Shown one piece after another: positions 45,601 through 56,595 of a stretch of DNA of 64,000 nt. Source of the stretch: Incurvaria masculella (lineage: Eukaryota; Arthropoda; Insecta; Lepidoptera; Incurvariidae); NCBI GenBank assembly GCA_946894095.1, contig OX335657.1:5580001-5644000 (forward strand), given 5' to 3'. Each line of letters opens with the position of its first letter. The stretch's first letter is position 1. The notes beneath the pieces were generated by a model that was given only the letters and a program-made list of their open reading frames with translations, was not told the origin of the DNA and made no database searches. Made by a program: the position numbers and the translations under genes.

Positions 45601-46624
45601 ATGTACGCTTCATAGGGATGCTTGGTCTGCATTCGCTCCTTACATTATATCAGAATACACGGCCATGGCGATATGGAAACCTACTGTTCTGACTACTGGC
45701 ATCACATTCAAGAAACATTACCTTAATATAACCTTAAGCAATATAATTGCTATATATGGCTCAAAGTGCATTATTAATTTACGAGAAGACAAACATGACA
45801 TGCCAAGTGGATATACAAGAATATCAGTAGATGATTTAACAATAATCAAAATGAATTCATGTCCTCAGCATGAACACGGTAAGAATGAATTTTATTGAAC
45901 TACAGTCGTATACAATGTTTTTTTTTATGTGACTGGACATGGATGGCTAATACCACACATTCTGTCATGGTATTAGCCTAACACACCACATGGGAACTAG
46001 GTGCCATGCCAGGACCTTCCTTATATTGCTCGGCTACATTGAACTGGAAGGAAAACGTGGACAATTTTCATTACCGCTTCGACCATCGTTCATTAAATGC
46101 GATGGTACCAACCCGGGCGGGATTAACTCTATCACCTAGCATGCTAAGCCCTTTACCGCCCCCCTGTAGGCCTCTAGCGCCCACAAGGGGGCGTTATCGC
46201 CCACTTTGAGAAAGACTGATCTAGATTATCGAATCGCAAGGCGCTGCACCTGGGCTACTGAGGCTGACCGATTATATCTGTTATTCTATCGATAGGTCCC
46301 TGGTCTTCTAGGTTTGGGTACTAAACTCAAATTTCTTCTGTCCCACCAGTCCAAAGTTTTATTACCACTACTCAGCGAAAGCATGTTATATTGAAATAAA
46401 CACAGTATGTATAATTTACGGGTGTCTTTTCGTAGAACCCTAAATTAACGAGTGTCCGACTCAAACTTGGCAATTTTTTTTCTTAGCTAAGTAATAATAC
46501 CTTATATTTTGTAGATGCCACAAACAGCACTATACACTTGCAAGAAGATACCTCGCATACGGCCAATAATCAAGACCACCTGGAGGGGTTGGATTCGTTG
46601 TCATTTTTAGATGATATTTTTTAA
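39646..46624 (+). CDS. HROB: Homologous recombination OB-fold protein
   Basis: Exons 39646-39672, 39775-40191, 41621-41858, 45591-45878, 46515-46624; phases 0,0,1,1 agree and give about 359 residues. The first exon is only MFESDDLDR. Exon 2 ends with the family hallmark KRKFPGPAGMLTG before the fold; exons 3-4 carry the OB-fold (AHTIVAFVETIDRSGQDPMI ... GTIKCTLHRDAWSAFAPYII ... ITFKKHYLNITLSNIIAIYG); the tail is acidic (SLSFLDDIF). HROB (human C17orf53) loads or activates the MCM8-MCM9 helicase in homologous recombination and crosslink repair. Shorter than the mammalian protein mainly in the N-terminal part. Introns 2 and 3 carry a Penelope-like tail and a LINE. AATAAA at 46643. Divergent from the DRC8-like gene, with a LINE between. 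Confidence 0.85.
40953..41446 (-). mobile_element. Penelope-like element 3' fragment with inverted ends
   Basis: The reverse frame (41412-41074) reads VEILTAETRHIPRIVRESIE and KHDNFNREDSFKLSPMWNPV, the C-terminal end seen in many Penelope-like GIY-YIG proteins (RESIEI-KH--NFNREDG--LS-W-P). The 3' untranslated part follows and holds a hammerhead-like motif. The two ends are 41-bp inverted copies: TTTTAAAAGATTAAACGGCT (40953...) versus AGCCGTTTAATCTTTTAAAA (...41446). Located in HROB intron 2, antisense to the gene. Confidence 0.75.
40994..41048 (-). ncRNA. Candidate hammerhead ribozyme of the Penelope-like tail
   Basis: On the reverse strand: GGAG-CU-CAC, core CUGAAGA, a stem CGAGCCAAACGUUUGGCUCG, then GAAAC-overlapping AAACGUC, then GUGCUCC. 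GGAG/CUCC and CAC/GUG would form stem I; stem III would be only 2 bp (AC/GU), the short form described for Penelope-like hammerheads, thought to act as dimers. Doubt: a C separates core A9 from the best stem II, or G12 is used in pairing, so activity is uncertain. Confidence 0.5.
42107..43621 (+). pseudogene. Jockey/CR1-type LINE ORF2 fragment
   Basis: Encodes the reverse transcriptase: PANYRPIAITSLLCKVMERI, YGFRPNRSS, GLDIAKAFDRVWHKALL, GVSQGSVLSSTLF, and the catalytic box YADDS, then the conserved C-terminal LWNALPAELF region. Breaks seen: a frameshift just before the NYRPI motif near 42172, an in-frame TAG at 42833-42835 that splits the frame, and a probable deletion near 43055 before SCVEYCSHLWDGS. 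The endonuclease is missing (5' truncation). In HROB intron 3, same strand. Dead copy. Confidence 0.85.
43812..44265 (+). other. Unrecognised exon-like ORF and shared repeat segment
   Basis: After a good acceptor (CATCTTTGCAG, to 43811) a frame is open for 95 codons: AQYAVHEGYDEILHLAEYYN.. KVGNMLARIQKSS.. EELALHGGEVGGGDRTTRVV. It lies in HROB intron 3 but splicing it in is not required by frame, and no HROB-like motif is seen. Its last part (44206-44265, 'ggcatttgcaaggaaaacgt', 'atgtgggtcaaag') also occurs at 14545-14600, so a repeat is involved. A flanking direct repeat 'tactgacattatagcc' / 'tgctgacattataaccc' occurs at 43742 and 44277. Confidence 0.4.
44938..45130 (+). repeat. Dispersed LINE-tail-like repeat, copy 2
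   Basis: TTCATTTCATTTCATTTATT then 'ggtagtcaaactacaccaag', 'agatccgcggattcgatcaa', 'cccagtaaagaagaa'. Confidence 0.65.
45922..46145 (-). repeat. SINE body in HROB intron 4
   Basis: Well-preserved copy: 'tgtgactggacatggatggc', 'ggaactaggtgccatgccag', 'cattgaactggaaggaaaac', 'gatggtaccaacccgggcgg', 'attaactctatcacctag'. Head not present. Confidence 0.8.
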
Positions 46625-46642
46625 CATTTGTTAGTCATAATC

Positions 46643-46648
46643 AATAAA
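46643..46648 (+). terminator. Poly(A) signal, HROB
   Basis: AATAAA 19 bases after the stop codon. Confidence 0.7.
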
Positions 46649-47241
46649 ATGTATTGAAAAATGGTAATGATTTTTATTAATGCTTCTGCATAATAAAATA
46701 CCACACATCTCTTAAGAACGGCCCGTAAGCTATGCTCCCCATACAAACGTAGTTTACTAATAATTTGGAAACCGGTATTCCAATTAAATTGATATTTAAG
46801 ATCTAATATCAGGTAATAAATATCTGTGTCTGCATGCTTTTGTTTTTTTGAAAAATCCAAACCGAATGAAATGAAAGCACAGAATAACTAATAGTGCTAC
46901 GCACAGAAGTTGCACTCCCCGACAATATTTTTTCAATTTTCATCCTAAACATCCTTATTATAAAGTATTTATTACGTCGCTCATTGCCGGCGCGGCGGCG
47001 AGATGAAACGCGTCGTCGCTCACCCGCCCCATATCGCTGGAATGCGGCTTGCGCTAGGGTTCTCACACACTGCCGCCGCCAAACAGTATTGTTTGGTATT
47101 GTCCGGGTTATTGTTGTTATTGGCCGGGTTGATAATATCACATTTGATAAAAAGGTGGTCGAAACGGTAATAAAACATTGTCCGTGTTTTCCATTCAATT
47201 CAATATCGCCGTGCTCATGAAAGGAAGGTCCTGGTATGGCA

Positions 47242-47505
47242 AAAACCGGCCAAGTGCGAGTCGGCCTCGCACAAGAAGGGTTCCGTACCATCGTACAAGA
47301 TCAAATAAAAAATCTTTTTTTTTGTATGCCCCCCTTTAACGTTTATAATTTTTTTATTTTACCTATTTGTTGTTCTAACGGCAAAATTATTACACACTCC
47401 GTGAAAATTTCAGCTGCCTACCTATTACGGTTCCTGAGATACGGACGGACAGCGGAGGCTTAGCAATAGGGTTCAGTTTTCACCCTTTGGGTACGGAACC
47501 CTAAA
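47242..47505 (+). repeat. 'CCGGCCAAGTGCGAGTCGG' repeat, copy 3
   Basis: AACCGGCCAAGTGCGAGTCG to 'gggtacggaaccctaa'; inserted in the THAP element next to a SINE body end (47150-47240, 'gtccgtgttttccattcaat', 'gaaaggaaggtcctggtatgg'). Confidence 0.85.
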
Positions 47506-47695
47506 AACCAACTACATGCAGCAAAGGAGAATAGGCAATAAGTACCTGGAGCTGCTACGAATGATTTCCCATTATTGTTTCACTAGGCGAAACCAATTTA
47601 TGTTGTTTTTCCTTGTAATACATGGATAAATACTACCTATTGTATAAAAAAGTGCTGTGCTGATACCAGTTAAATACGTGTCAATTCAATATTAC

Positions 47696-47881
47696 TCATA
47701 ATACTATACCACTATACCTACCTACATAAAGGCAAAACGTCAATAAACCTAAACTAAAAAAACAAACTCTCCTTTCAGAATATTTCGGTAGCGTAAAGAA
47801 AGGTAACTTCAAATTCTTCCGTGTACTATGACATCCGCTCACGCAACAGTTATTATATTTAATTCTATGATGATTAGACAT
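47696..47881 (-). pseudogene. THAP zinc-finger N-terminus fragment
   Basis: Reverse frame starts MSNHHRIKYNNCCVSGCHST.. then LKLPFFTLPKYSER. Start methionine, C-x2-4-C pair and the following hydrophobic-FP-like stretch fit the first half of a THAP domain; the second half (W, C-x2-H) is not in this frame. A possible donor (GGAGA|GTTTGT) lies after SERR, but no second exon is seen. Confidence 0.55.
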
Positions 47882-48937
47882 TATTACGAATAAAAACGGC
47901 GAAAGTGCGCTTTTCGAAACGACTGATCGACTGGACGTAGTGGACGTGCGAGCGTGTGCGCGCGACGGCCCTGACTGAATTTGGAACCTCGGGTTCCCGA
48001 GCGCCGTAGGTGAAGATCTCAGTAGGTATTTAGGAGTGACGGAGGCCTGATGAAAGCAAAAAGAAAATCTTCATACGAATTTTGTTTTCTCTATGGTTTG
48101 ACCCAGAATACATTTACCGAAAAAACAAAGGCATGCAGACACAGATATTGGTAGCCTAATATTAGATACCAAATATCAAGTAAATTGGAACATTGGTTTT
48201 CAAATGATTAGTAAACTACGTTTGTATGGGTGACGAATTTTCAGGTGCTTACGGGCCGACCTTAATAGTTATGGGTGGTTCATATATTACATTGAACATT
48301 ATAAGCATAGAACCTGCCAAGCGGTAGTCAGACCTGCACACTGGCAGTGCAGCAGGTGCAAAACTTTAATGCTGTTGTATGTACCTGCGCAGTAGCCACC
48401 TCGTTACCTAAGCAGCCGCTTGTTTGCGCCCACGCTTTCCCCGCAGCCATCCCCGAAATACCCGCTCTGTCTATGTATCGAGCGCTTGTACATTCAACGA
48501 AATAGTTAGGTGGTGGATCTTGTGCTTTAATTATAATTCTCTCGGTACCTACAGTTATGGAGTGTTTAGTTTGTGAAGTAACATAATCTGTAACATTTTT
48601 CTAGTTCTAATATAAAAAAATAACTCGTCTAAGTGAGAACTACAGGACTAGTCGGATTTATTTGATGGACAAAACAAATCAGTGCCAAACGTTCATGCAA
48701 AGTGGATTTTCTCCTTAATAAAAAAAAATGTTTCGTTTAAAAAGTATTCGTTTACAGATAAAAAACAAATGTGAACCGAGTAAAGCTCCGTCATCCCGGT
48801 CCTGAGTATTAAAGTTAATACTCCCAATATAATGTATATATCGACACTGGAATGTAAACTAAACGTCGAATTACTTGACTTTCATTGGTTTACCTTGTTA
48901 TCCGTACAATGATCACTACTTGTGTAGTGTTTATCAG

Positions 48938-49275
48938 CCTTGGTAGCTCAGTGTGCGACGCCTTGCGGCAGCGATAAGCTGCGGCAGCACCTCTGAGCGC
49001 GATTAGGTTCTGGATGGGTGACCATTTTCAACCATTGAGGCTGGCCGTGGTTCGGTTTCCACGTAAAACTGTAGGTCCCCTTCCTTACTTTCTAGGCGGT
49101 AGGGGCAATCCCGCCCGGATAGGTACCATCGCATTGAATGAACGATGGTCGAAACGGCAATGAAAATTGTCCGTGTTTTCCATCCAGTTCAATGTAGCCG
49201 TGCAATGTAAGGAAGGTCCTGGCATGGCACCCAGTTCCCCCTAGTTAGCCATCCATGTCCAGTTACATAAAAAAA
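48938..49275 (+). repeat. SINE with tRNA/5S-like head, full length
   Basis: Head: CTTGGTAGCTCAGTGTGCGA, then GGTTCTGGATGGGTGACCAT, which resembles 5S rRNA box C (TTGGATGGGTGACC). Body: 'ttccacgtaaaactgtaggt', 'gaacgatggtcgaaacgg', 'tccgtgttttccatcc', 'aaggaaggtcctggcatgg', end 'ttagccatccatgtccag' and an A run. Same body as the tRNA-headed SINEs here but a different head. Confidence 0.7.
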
Positions 49276-49422
49276 AATGTAGCATCACACCCACTCTAAA
49301 TAACGACAACAATTCTTCAATAAATAATAAAATTAAGCAATAAAAAGTATTTCTTACGCACTTCATCTAGTAATTGGATGGATAGGAGGAAACCCCGACT
49401 AAAGAAACTGGGCAGCAAAAAA

Positions 49423-49842
49423 TGACCATTGGCATTGTAAAATTGTGTTATAAGTTATAAGGTCCGAAAGTTCGCATTTTTCGCACGTTTTATACAATAA
49501 CTTTGGAGGTGGATTACGCAATGATAAAGTAAGAACATCTTAAAAACATTAGTTATCAGACATAGCTTATTTAATCAAGATTTATAATCTATTTGGTTTT
49601 TGTTCGATTTTTTACTACAGCGGTCGTGGTTTACTTTTAGCTATAAGTCGTTTTGAAATTAAAATTTTCGTAAATCTTACCAATCATACACTAAGCACAT
49701 TGTCTTTTTTGTGGACATGTTGCATCTTCCTCATCACGGATCCTGTCTTATTCTTTGAAACAGAGAAGGTCCCAGAGCGCAACAGCACGGTTTTGTACCG
49801 TGCCCGCGAATGAGTTAGTCCCGCCTTGTTGGGCCACCTTAA
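49423..49842 (-). mobile_element. TTAA MITE, copy 4 (truncated, inverted)
   Basis: Begins inside the element at 'tgaccattggcattgtaaaa' and ends GTTGGGCCACCTTAA. Confidence 0.8.
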
Positions 49843-50689
49843 TTGAACATTTTAAAAGTTTGCATCAAATTTCGTAGTTCCCGCACTCTTCACGTCGTTG
49901 ACCTCACCGAGGTCGCGGTCCGATTAGAACCATCGTTACCATAAGCTAGCTCAAAACTGGTCCGATTCGCACCTTCAGTCCTCAAATTGTATTCCCGTGA
50001 ACGGTAAGAAGTTAGGGCTGTGTCACGCAATGCCGTACACCATAATATTATATTATCTATTCCGTACACAGTGCTCACGCTTTGGAGGTAGGGCCCTGTG
50101 TAGGGCACTGTCAGTGTCACATTTTGACGTTTCTAAAGAGTAGTCTCGTCTTTCCACCGTGATTTTTCACAAACCTTTGGATGTACCTTAGTTGAAAATT
50201 CAAATTCAACTAAAAGCAATTTATTAGATTCCAATTTGATTGAAATTGAAAATCGATTACACTGCTGAAAGCACATGCAAGCGTCCCGAATCAGATTGCA
50301 CGCTCAAAGGTCGATTCGGCCCATTTTTGTACGCGCTTACGGAAACAAAACAAACATAGAGCAAATTACGTTAATTTTATTAGTTCACCTCAAAGGACAT
50401 CGCCGAAATCAAAATCGCATTAAAGAGTACATAGACCAAGACCGATACCAATAGGAAAACATGTGATTGAAAATTAAAATTAAAAAATATATTTTTCAAT
50501 TACTAATTAATGAAAGTCCCAGCGGACAAGGATTATTATTTTTAAAAAGTTCACATGTTTTTCACAGTGTTGTCAGATGTTGCGTATTTTCGCTGTAATA
50601 GGTAACGACATTTTATTCCTGTCTTGCGATTTCAGCTAAATGATTCATGTCACAGTCGTCAATCTGCACTAAAATCTAAACTAAGCCCA

Positions 50690-51042
50690 GAGTGGGCAGT
50701 CTGAGTTCTCACCGAAATTGGCGTTTACGGCAAACCGATCGACTGGCGTTTTCTCCAAACTCCATACAAGTTTTTACTAGATATTCTGTGGTTTTACTTC
50801 TTCAAGCTGTCAAAGTCAAACGCGGACTTCCGATTTGTATGAAAACGCGGAGTGGACGTAAACGGCAACGTCGACGTATTTACGGCAACGTTGAGTAAGC
50901 TGTCAAATCAAGCTCGGACTCGCAAATGTTAGTTCGCTTAACGCCCGCTGCGCGCGCTCTTCAATTTCTCCATACATTTGAAAACGCCATTCGATCGGTT
51001 TGCCGTAACGCCAATTTAGGTGACAACTTAGACTACCGGCTC
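50690..51042 (+). mobile_element. MITE family A, copy 2 (intact)
   Basis: GAGTGGGCAGTCTGAGTTCT at the left; ends 'caatttaggtgacaacttag' GACTACCGGCTC. This copy shows the uninterrupted right end that is split in copy 3. Confidence 0.85.
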
Positions 51043-51043
51043 A

Positions 51044-51196
51044 GGTTGCACGAAGAGACGGCCGAGTCAATCAATGTTCAAACACGCTTTTAGTGAACCG
51101 CATGGAGTTCCTTCCATACTGTCCATACAAAGTGAAGTGTAGAATCGTACTTTGACGTTGATTTTGATTTTTTGTCCTTTCGTTCACTCGGCCCTA
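51044..51196 (-). mobile_element. MITE family B, copy 1
   Basis: 'ggttgcacgaagagacggcc' to 'tttgtcctttcgttcactcg': the reverse complement of the insert at 56938-57095. It abuts copy 2 of family A. Confidence 0.75.
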
Positions 51197-51339
51197 AATA
51201 CATTCAGTATATAGTAAAATGAATTATGTTACTAATAAACTATTTTATGATTTTACTTCCGCTTTAGTTTTGGTCTATTTTCTATACCAATATCTGGCAG
51301 CTCCGACCGCGACATGGCGTCATCGTGACAGATTGTATG

Positions 51340-51515
51340 TGTTATGAGTATGTATCGGAACGCATGATTAGTTCTAATACGTAGCAACGACGCAGCTATC
51401 GGAATGCAAGCTGGGATGTCATTGACGTGATCCCGGGCCATTGTCAACTATGCAAAAGATCTAGAATAAAGTATTTACAATCGCACGTTGTTTTATGTTG
51501 CTGATCATCTTAACA
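51340..51515 (+). repeat. 5' LTR
   Basis: TG...CA bounded; contains GAATAAAGTA, a possible poly(A) signal, near its 3' end. Confidence 0.9.
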
Positions 51516-51604
51516 TGGTGTCAGAAGTGGTCACAAGAAGCAGCCACGTAATATCACGAAGGCAATAGTTGAAATCACGTCGTTAGCGTCGGCACGGCGT
51601 CATC

Positions 51605-54600
51605 ATGGCGGAAGAAAAAACCAAAGGGAAAAATGAGTCCACAATGCCATTAAGAAAGTTAAATATAGCAAACAATTTGCAACCGATGTCGTTGGATGGT
51701 AACCTGAGCATAAATTGGCGAAAATGGTATCAAACTTTCACAATATTTCTGAAAGCAAGCGGAATAAATGAAGAATCGAACGACCGAAAAGTCGCGGTGC
51801 TATTGCATTTTATAGGTGAAAAATTACTAGATATATTCAATACGTTCAATCTAGATATAGATACGGTGATATACGAGGACCTAGTCAAGAAACTTGATAG
51901 TCATTTCGTCCCACAAACCAACATTACCTATGAAAGTCATAAGTTTTTTACAAGAAAACAAAAGAGTGGTGAAAATATTGACGTCTATTTAACTGATCTG
52001 CAGAACAAAAGCAAATCATGTGATTTCGGAGCGCTGAACGACCGGATCGTGAAGGATATTTTTATTTGTAACTTAAATGAAGAATGCCATTACATAAGAG
52101 AAAAACTTCTACTTGAAGAGAATTTGACGCTTGAAAAAGCAATATCCATATCAAAAACACTTATCCTGTCACAGTCACAAGCGTCTGAACTGAGGGGTCA
52201 AGCAGCTGCATCGAATATCTTTTATAACGTCGGGCGAGTTCAGAAGTCGTCGTCCAATATGTCGAGGTCCAGGTCCACATCAACGTTTCAACCAGGATCT
52301 GCATCGTGTGGTCGCTGCGAGCAAGTACATCGCAACAAGTGTCGTGCATTGAATGCCAGGTGTCACAAGTGTAATCTTATCGGTCACTATGAAGTAATGT
52401 GTCGATCAAAAAAGGTTCGTTTCGTTAATGCTAAGGATAATGATGACTCATCTGAACTAGAAGATGAAGGTAATGATTTTGAAAATTTACTTATTGGACA
52501 TTTAAATTCGAATGGATCGAATGAGCCCGAGTGGACAATTATAATGCAAGTAAACAACACTGATGTAAAATGTATCATAGACACAGGTGCTCAGGCAAAT
52601 GTCATGCCATTAAAAATGTTTAAACGGTTAAATTTACGTAAAGCACTATCACCTTGTCAGGTAAAGGTTACTAACTATAGTGGTGATGATGTCAAGATTG
52701 TTGGTCAGACAAGAATAAAATGTGTATTTGAAGTACAAAGTCACCAACAAACTAAAATTATTGATTTTATCATAGCTGATGTTTCAGCACCTACTGTTCT
52801 TGGTAGACATACATGCACGGAATTAGGTCTTGTCAAGCGGGTATACAATGTTAATGTCACTGAGTCAAGTGAACATTCAAATAGGAGTCTATCAAATGTC
52901 CAAAACATTAATCTTAGTGATTTATTAATAAAAAATGAATCTTCATTTGTCGGCCTAGGCTGTCTACCTGGTGAGTGTCATATCACCGTAAACCCAGATG
53001 TCTCTCCGAAGATTGATGCTCCTCGCAAAATTCCGTTCGCTCTACACGATAGATTGCAGAAGGAGCTGGATGCCATGGAGGAACTTGATGTAATAGCAAA
53101 GGTAACTGAACCAACACCATGGGTAAGTTCTTTATTACTGGTCGAAAAGAAAAGTGGTCAACTAAGAGTCTGTTTGGATCCAAGAAACTTGAATCAAGCC
53201 ATCTGCAGATCTCATTATCCAATACCTACGATTGATATGGTACGTTCTAAGCTTCATGGAGCCGCGTACTTCTCCACTTTAGACGCCAGTAGCGGTTTCT
53301 GGATGATTCAACTCGATTTACCAAGTTCTTTACTATGTACATTTAATACACCTTACGGAAGGTACAGATTTAAACGTCTGCCATATGGGGTCAGCTGTGC
53401 ACCAGAATTGTTTCATAGAATCATGACCGAAACATTTATGCTGCCAGGAGTAATAGTCTACGCCGATGATATTTTAGTATATGGCTCTACATTGCAAGAG
53501 CACAACCAAAATCTACAGAGAGTGCTTCAGAAGGCTCACGAAGTCAACTTGAAGTTTAACAAAAGTAAGTGTACTTTTGGTAATAGTCAGGTGAAGTATT
53601 TGGGACATATATTTTCAAAGAATGGAGTTGAGCCCGACCCGGAGAAGGTCCGCGCAATCAAAGATATGCCGTCACCTAAATGTTTAAAAGATTTGCAACG
53701 TTTTTTGGGAATACTCAATTATCTGGGTGGGTTTATAAAAAACTTGGCTACAGAAACTGAACCTATACGTGAGCTTCTTAAAAAGTCAAGCCTGTGGCAA
53801 TGGAATGCCTGTCATGAAATGACGTTTTGTCGTCTAAAAGAAATAATTTGTAAGGTACCAGTGCTAAGTCACTTTAATGTAAAAAAAAATGTTGTTTTAT
53901 CAGTAGATTCGAGTAAGTCTGCTGTTGGGGCAGTTCTGCTGCAAGACAACCATCCTATATGCTATGCATCAAAAACATTAACGTCCACCCAAGAACGAAT
54001 GGCACAGATAGAAAAGGAATTATATGCTATTGTTTTTGGATGTCTTAAGTTTCACGGATCACAATCCACTGATTTCACTATTTAAAAAACCATTAGCAGA
54101 GGTTCCCACACGTCTCCAACGACTTATGCTAAGAATTCAAGCTTATGACCTCCACGTAGAATATAAGCCTGGCTCCAAAATGTACATTGCTGATTCGCTG
54201 TCACGCGCAGCATTGCCGGAGTCACAAGAAGATGGGCTAGATGAAGATGTGATTATTCATGTCAACTTACTTCTTAAAAACTTACCTATTACAGCCGAAC
54301 GAGTTCAGTGGCTGACTGAGGCTACAAAAAATGATAAGTCAATGGAACTTCTCAAACACTATTACAGAAGTGGATGGCCTACAAACAAGTCCGACGTTGA
54401 CCAATTAGTTCTGCCATATTGGAACTGCCGGCATGATATTCATGTAATAGAAGATCTTGTGCTGAAATGTAATAGTTTGATAATTCCTGCTAAATTGAGG
54501 CCACAAATACTCAAGATTATACACAGTGGTCACCAAGGCATTGAGAAATCAAAGAATTTTGCCAGAGGAGTCGTATATTGGCCATTGATGAACAATGACA

Positions 54601-55656
54601 TTCAAAGTGGTGTACAAAATTGTCAAGCATGCCTATCACATCGAAGTGCCAATCAACCTGAGCCTTTGATGTCACATAAATTAGCTACCTTTCCATGGGA
54701 AAAGATAGGCATCGATTATTTGCAGTTCAAGAACAAACTAATTGTGGTAATAGAGGACTACTACTCTAATTATATTGAAATTGCAAATGTAAGTACTACC
54801 AGTGCTAAGACACTGATAAATGCTCTTAAGCCTATTTTCAGTCGGCACGGAATACCAGTAGAGATTATTAGTGACAATGGGCCTCCATACAATTCGAAAG
54901 AATTTGAAATGTTTTTGCAAGAATGGGGAATTCAACTTTCCACGTCCAGTCCTTATCTGCCACGATCCAACGGATTGGTAGAGTCAGGAGTTAAAATTGT
55001 GAAGCAGATATTGAGTAAAAGCTATGATGCTGGTACAGACACCATACAGGTGCTTAGCACTGCTACAATATAGGACTACATCAAGAGGAAACTTACCATC
55101 ACCTTCGCAATTGCTAATGTCGCGTTCATTACGGACACAAGTGCCAACTATGTTGGAACACCTACAGCCGAAAATTACTAACTACAATGAGTATGTAAAA
55201 AATAAAACGCAAAATATAAGGAACCAAAAGTTTTATTATAATAAAAAATCAAGAGCGTTACCGGTTGTTCGCGAAGGCGATCACATACTGTACAAGAAGA
55301 GTCCTCATGAAAAATGGACGCCAGGAAAAGTTATCAAGAAATGTCCTGAACCTAGGTCATTTATCATTGAGTCTTCGGGTGGTGTTAAATATCGAAGAAA
55401 CCGGCAACACCTTATGAAGTATCCGGAAGAACCTGTTCCCAAATTACAAGAATATCTAGATGAAGATGTATCTGATTATTTTGAACAATGTAGCAATGAA
55501 GAGGGAAGGAATAAAACAGAGAGCGAAAGTGACGCAAAGGCACCACAGGCACCTGCAGTCACTACTGGAGAGGGGTCTGGTGGTGTATCAGAACTGGTGA
55601 AAAGAACATTAAGTGGTAGACAGGTTAGGCCGCCATTAAGATATCAGTTTGATTAA
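51605..55656 (+). pseudogene. gag-pol of the Ty3/gypsy element (two frameshifts)
   Basis: First frame 51605-54085 (826 codons): Gag; zinc knuckle CHKCNLIGHYEVMC (about 52362-52403); protease active site IIDTGAQAN; reverse transcriptase with YADDILVYG; start of RNase H. Around 54045-54060 the frame is lost, with residues missing between the ..FGCLKFH and TDHNPL motifs, so a short deletion removed part of RNase H. Second frame to 55073: integrase with an HH-CC zinc part, catalytic D (IGIDYL), D (ISDNGPP) and E in the NGLVES context. Near 55040 a further shift moves to a third frame to 55656 with the integrase C-terminal domain. Not functional as read; polymorphic or assembly errors could explain one shift. 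Confidence 0.88.
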
Positions 55657-55765
55657 CAGTTCAATTTAATAATGATTATTCAGATATACATTATGTTTTA
55701 AGTTAGAATGTTGATTAAGTTATTGTGTTCAGTCTCATATTGTTGTTATAATGAAAAGGGAAGAT

Positions 55766-55940
55766 GTTATGAGTATGTATCGGAACGCATGATTAGTTCT
55801 AATACGTAGCAACGACGCAGCTATCGGAATGCAAGCTGGGATGTCATTGACGTGATCCCGGGCCATTGTCAACTATGCAAAAGATCTAGAATAAAGTATT
55901 TACAATCGCACGTTGTTTTATATTGCTGATCATCTTAACA
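55766..55940 (+). repeat. 3' LTR
   Basis: Near-identical to the 5' LTR; followed by GTATG. Confidence 0.9.
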
Positions 55941-56595
55941 GTATGTATGTATCAAGGTAAAGATCGGTCAGTACGTGTTCAATAGTTTACGGAGAATCGA
56001 CTGGCGCTGCTATCGCTAAAATATTTTCCATAAGATCAGAAGGAAAAGGTTATCAGCCAGATCAATTATTTTTAAGGTTTACGACCATACTGTTCGATCA
56101 TAGCATACTGATTTCGCTTCCTTTACAAACATACACGTATGTAATTTTTCGTCAACTACTATTATAATTATAATTTAAGTTCAATGCCTTTTTCGTAATT
56201 AATAGTAAAAAGACCTTTATGGTTCTATGCTAAAAGTACTTGCCTTTCCATGTGAACAAAGACACAAAGAGAAGTAACATTTCACAAGACTAACCTCAAA
56301 TATGCAATTTTAAAATTTTTTGACGGGTTATTCCTGCTGTGAAAGTATAAATTACCATATAAATTATTGTGTGTAAGCATGTGTGGAATGAAAATCGTTT
56401 GGTTGATACGGCCTCGTTTAAGTCGTAGCGCTTTTCTGGCCCATAGTAAAATCGGCAGTGTCCTTTGAATCTAATCAATTGCTCTAAGTTGAATTTTTTT
56501 TCGCATACAAAATCTGTCAGTTTACTGTCAGATTGCAGTAGGTGCAGAACCTACACCTCTTTTTGCGTTCGTAATCGCAATGCCGACTGTATACA

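Larger units (their letters stand above)
46711..48262 (-). mobile_element. THAP-domain DNA transposon with ~130-bp inverted repeats
   Basis: Left end (46711-46850) and right end (48115-48262) are inverted copies over about 130 bases, sharing GGCCCGTAAGC, 'catacaaacgtagtttacta' and 'atatctgtgtctgcatgc'. Inside, the reverse strand starts a THAP-type zinc finger (47881). The middle has been overwritten by a SINE body fragment and the 47242-47505 repeat, and no catalytic part remains. THAP fingers are the DNA-binding part of P-element transposases, so a P-like origin is inferred. It lies 60 bp beyond the HROB poly(A) signal. A related single end is at 10121-10205. Confidence 0.6.
51340..55940 (+). 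mobile_element. Ty3/gypsy LTR retrotransposon, complete but frameshifted
   Basis: LTRs of about 175 bp (51340-51515 and 55766-55940) begin TGTTATGAG and end TCTTAACA. I see one clear substitution (TTTTATG versus TTTTATA) and possibly one length difference. GTATG flanks both ends (51335-51339, 55941-55945), a 5-bp target duplication. The primer site TGGTGTCAGAAGTGG (51516-51530) touches the LTR and matches the 3' end of tRNA-Leu; a purine tract AAAAGGGAAGA precedes the 3' LTR. Gag-pol is in one frame, interrupted twice; no env. Resembles Mag/mdg3-like lineages, not decided. Young insertion by LTR identity. Confidence 0.92.

Noticed and set aside
46809..47291. 160-residue reverse frame as a gene
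   Set aside because: It runs through SINE-body and transposon-end sequence; no conserved domain.
48938..49020. 5S rRNA gene
   Set aside because: Only the box C-like part resembles 5S; the rest does not, and a SINE body follows.
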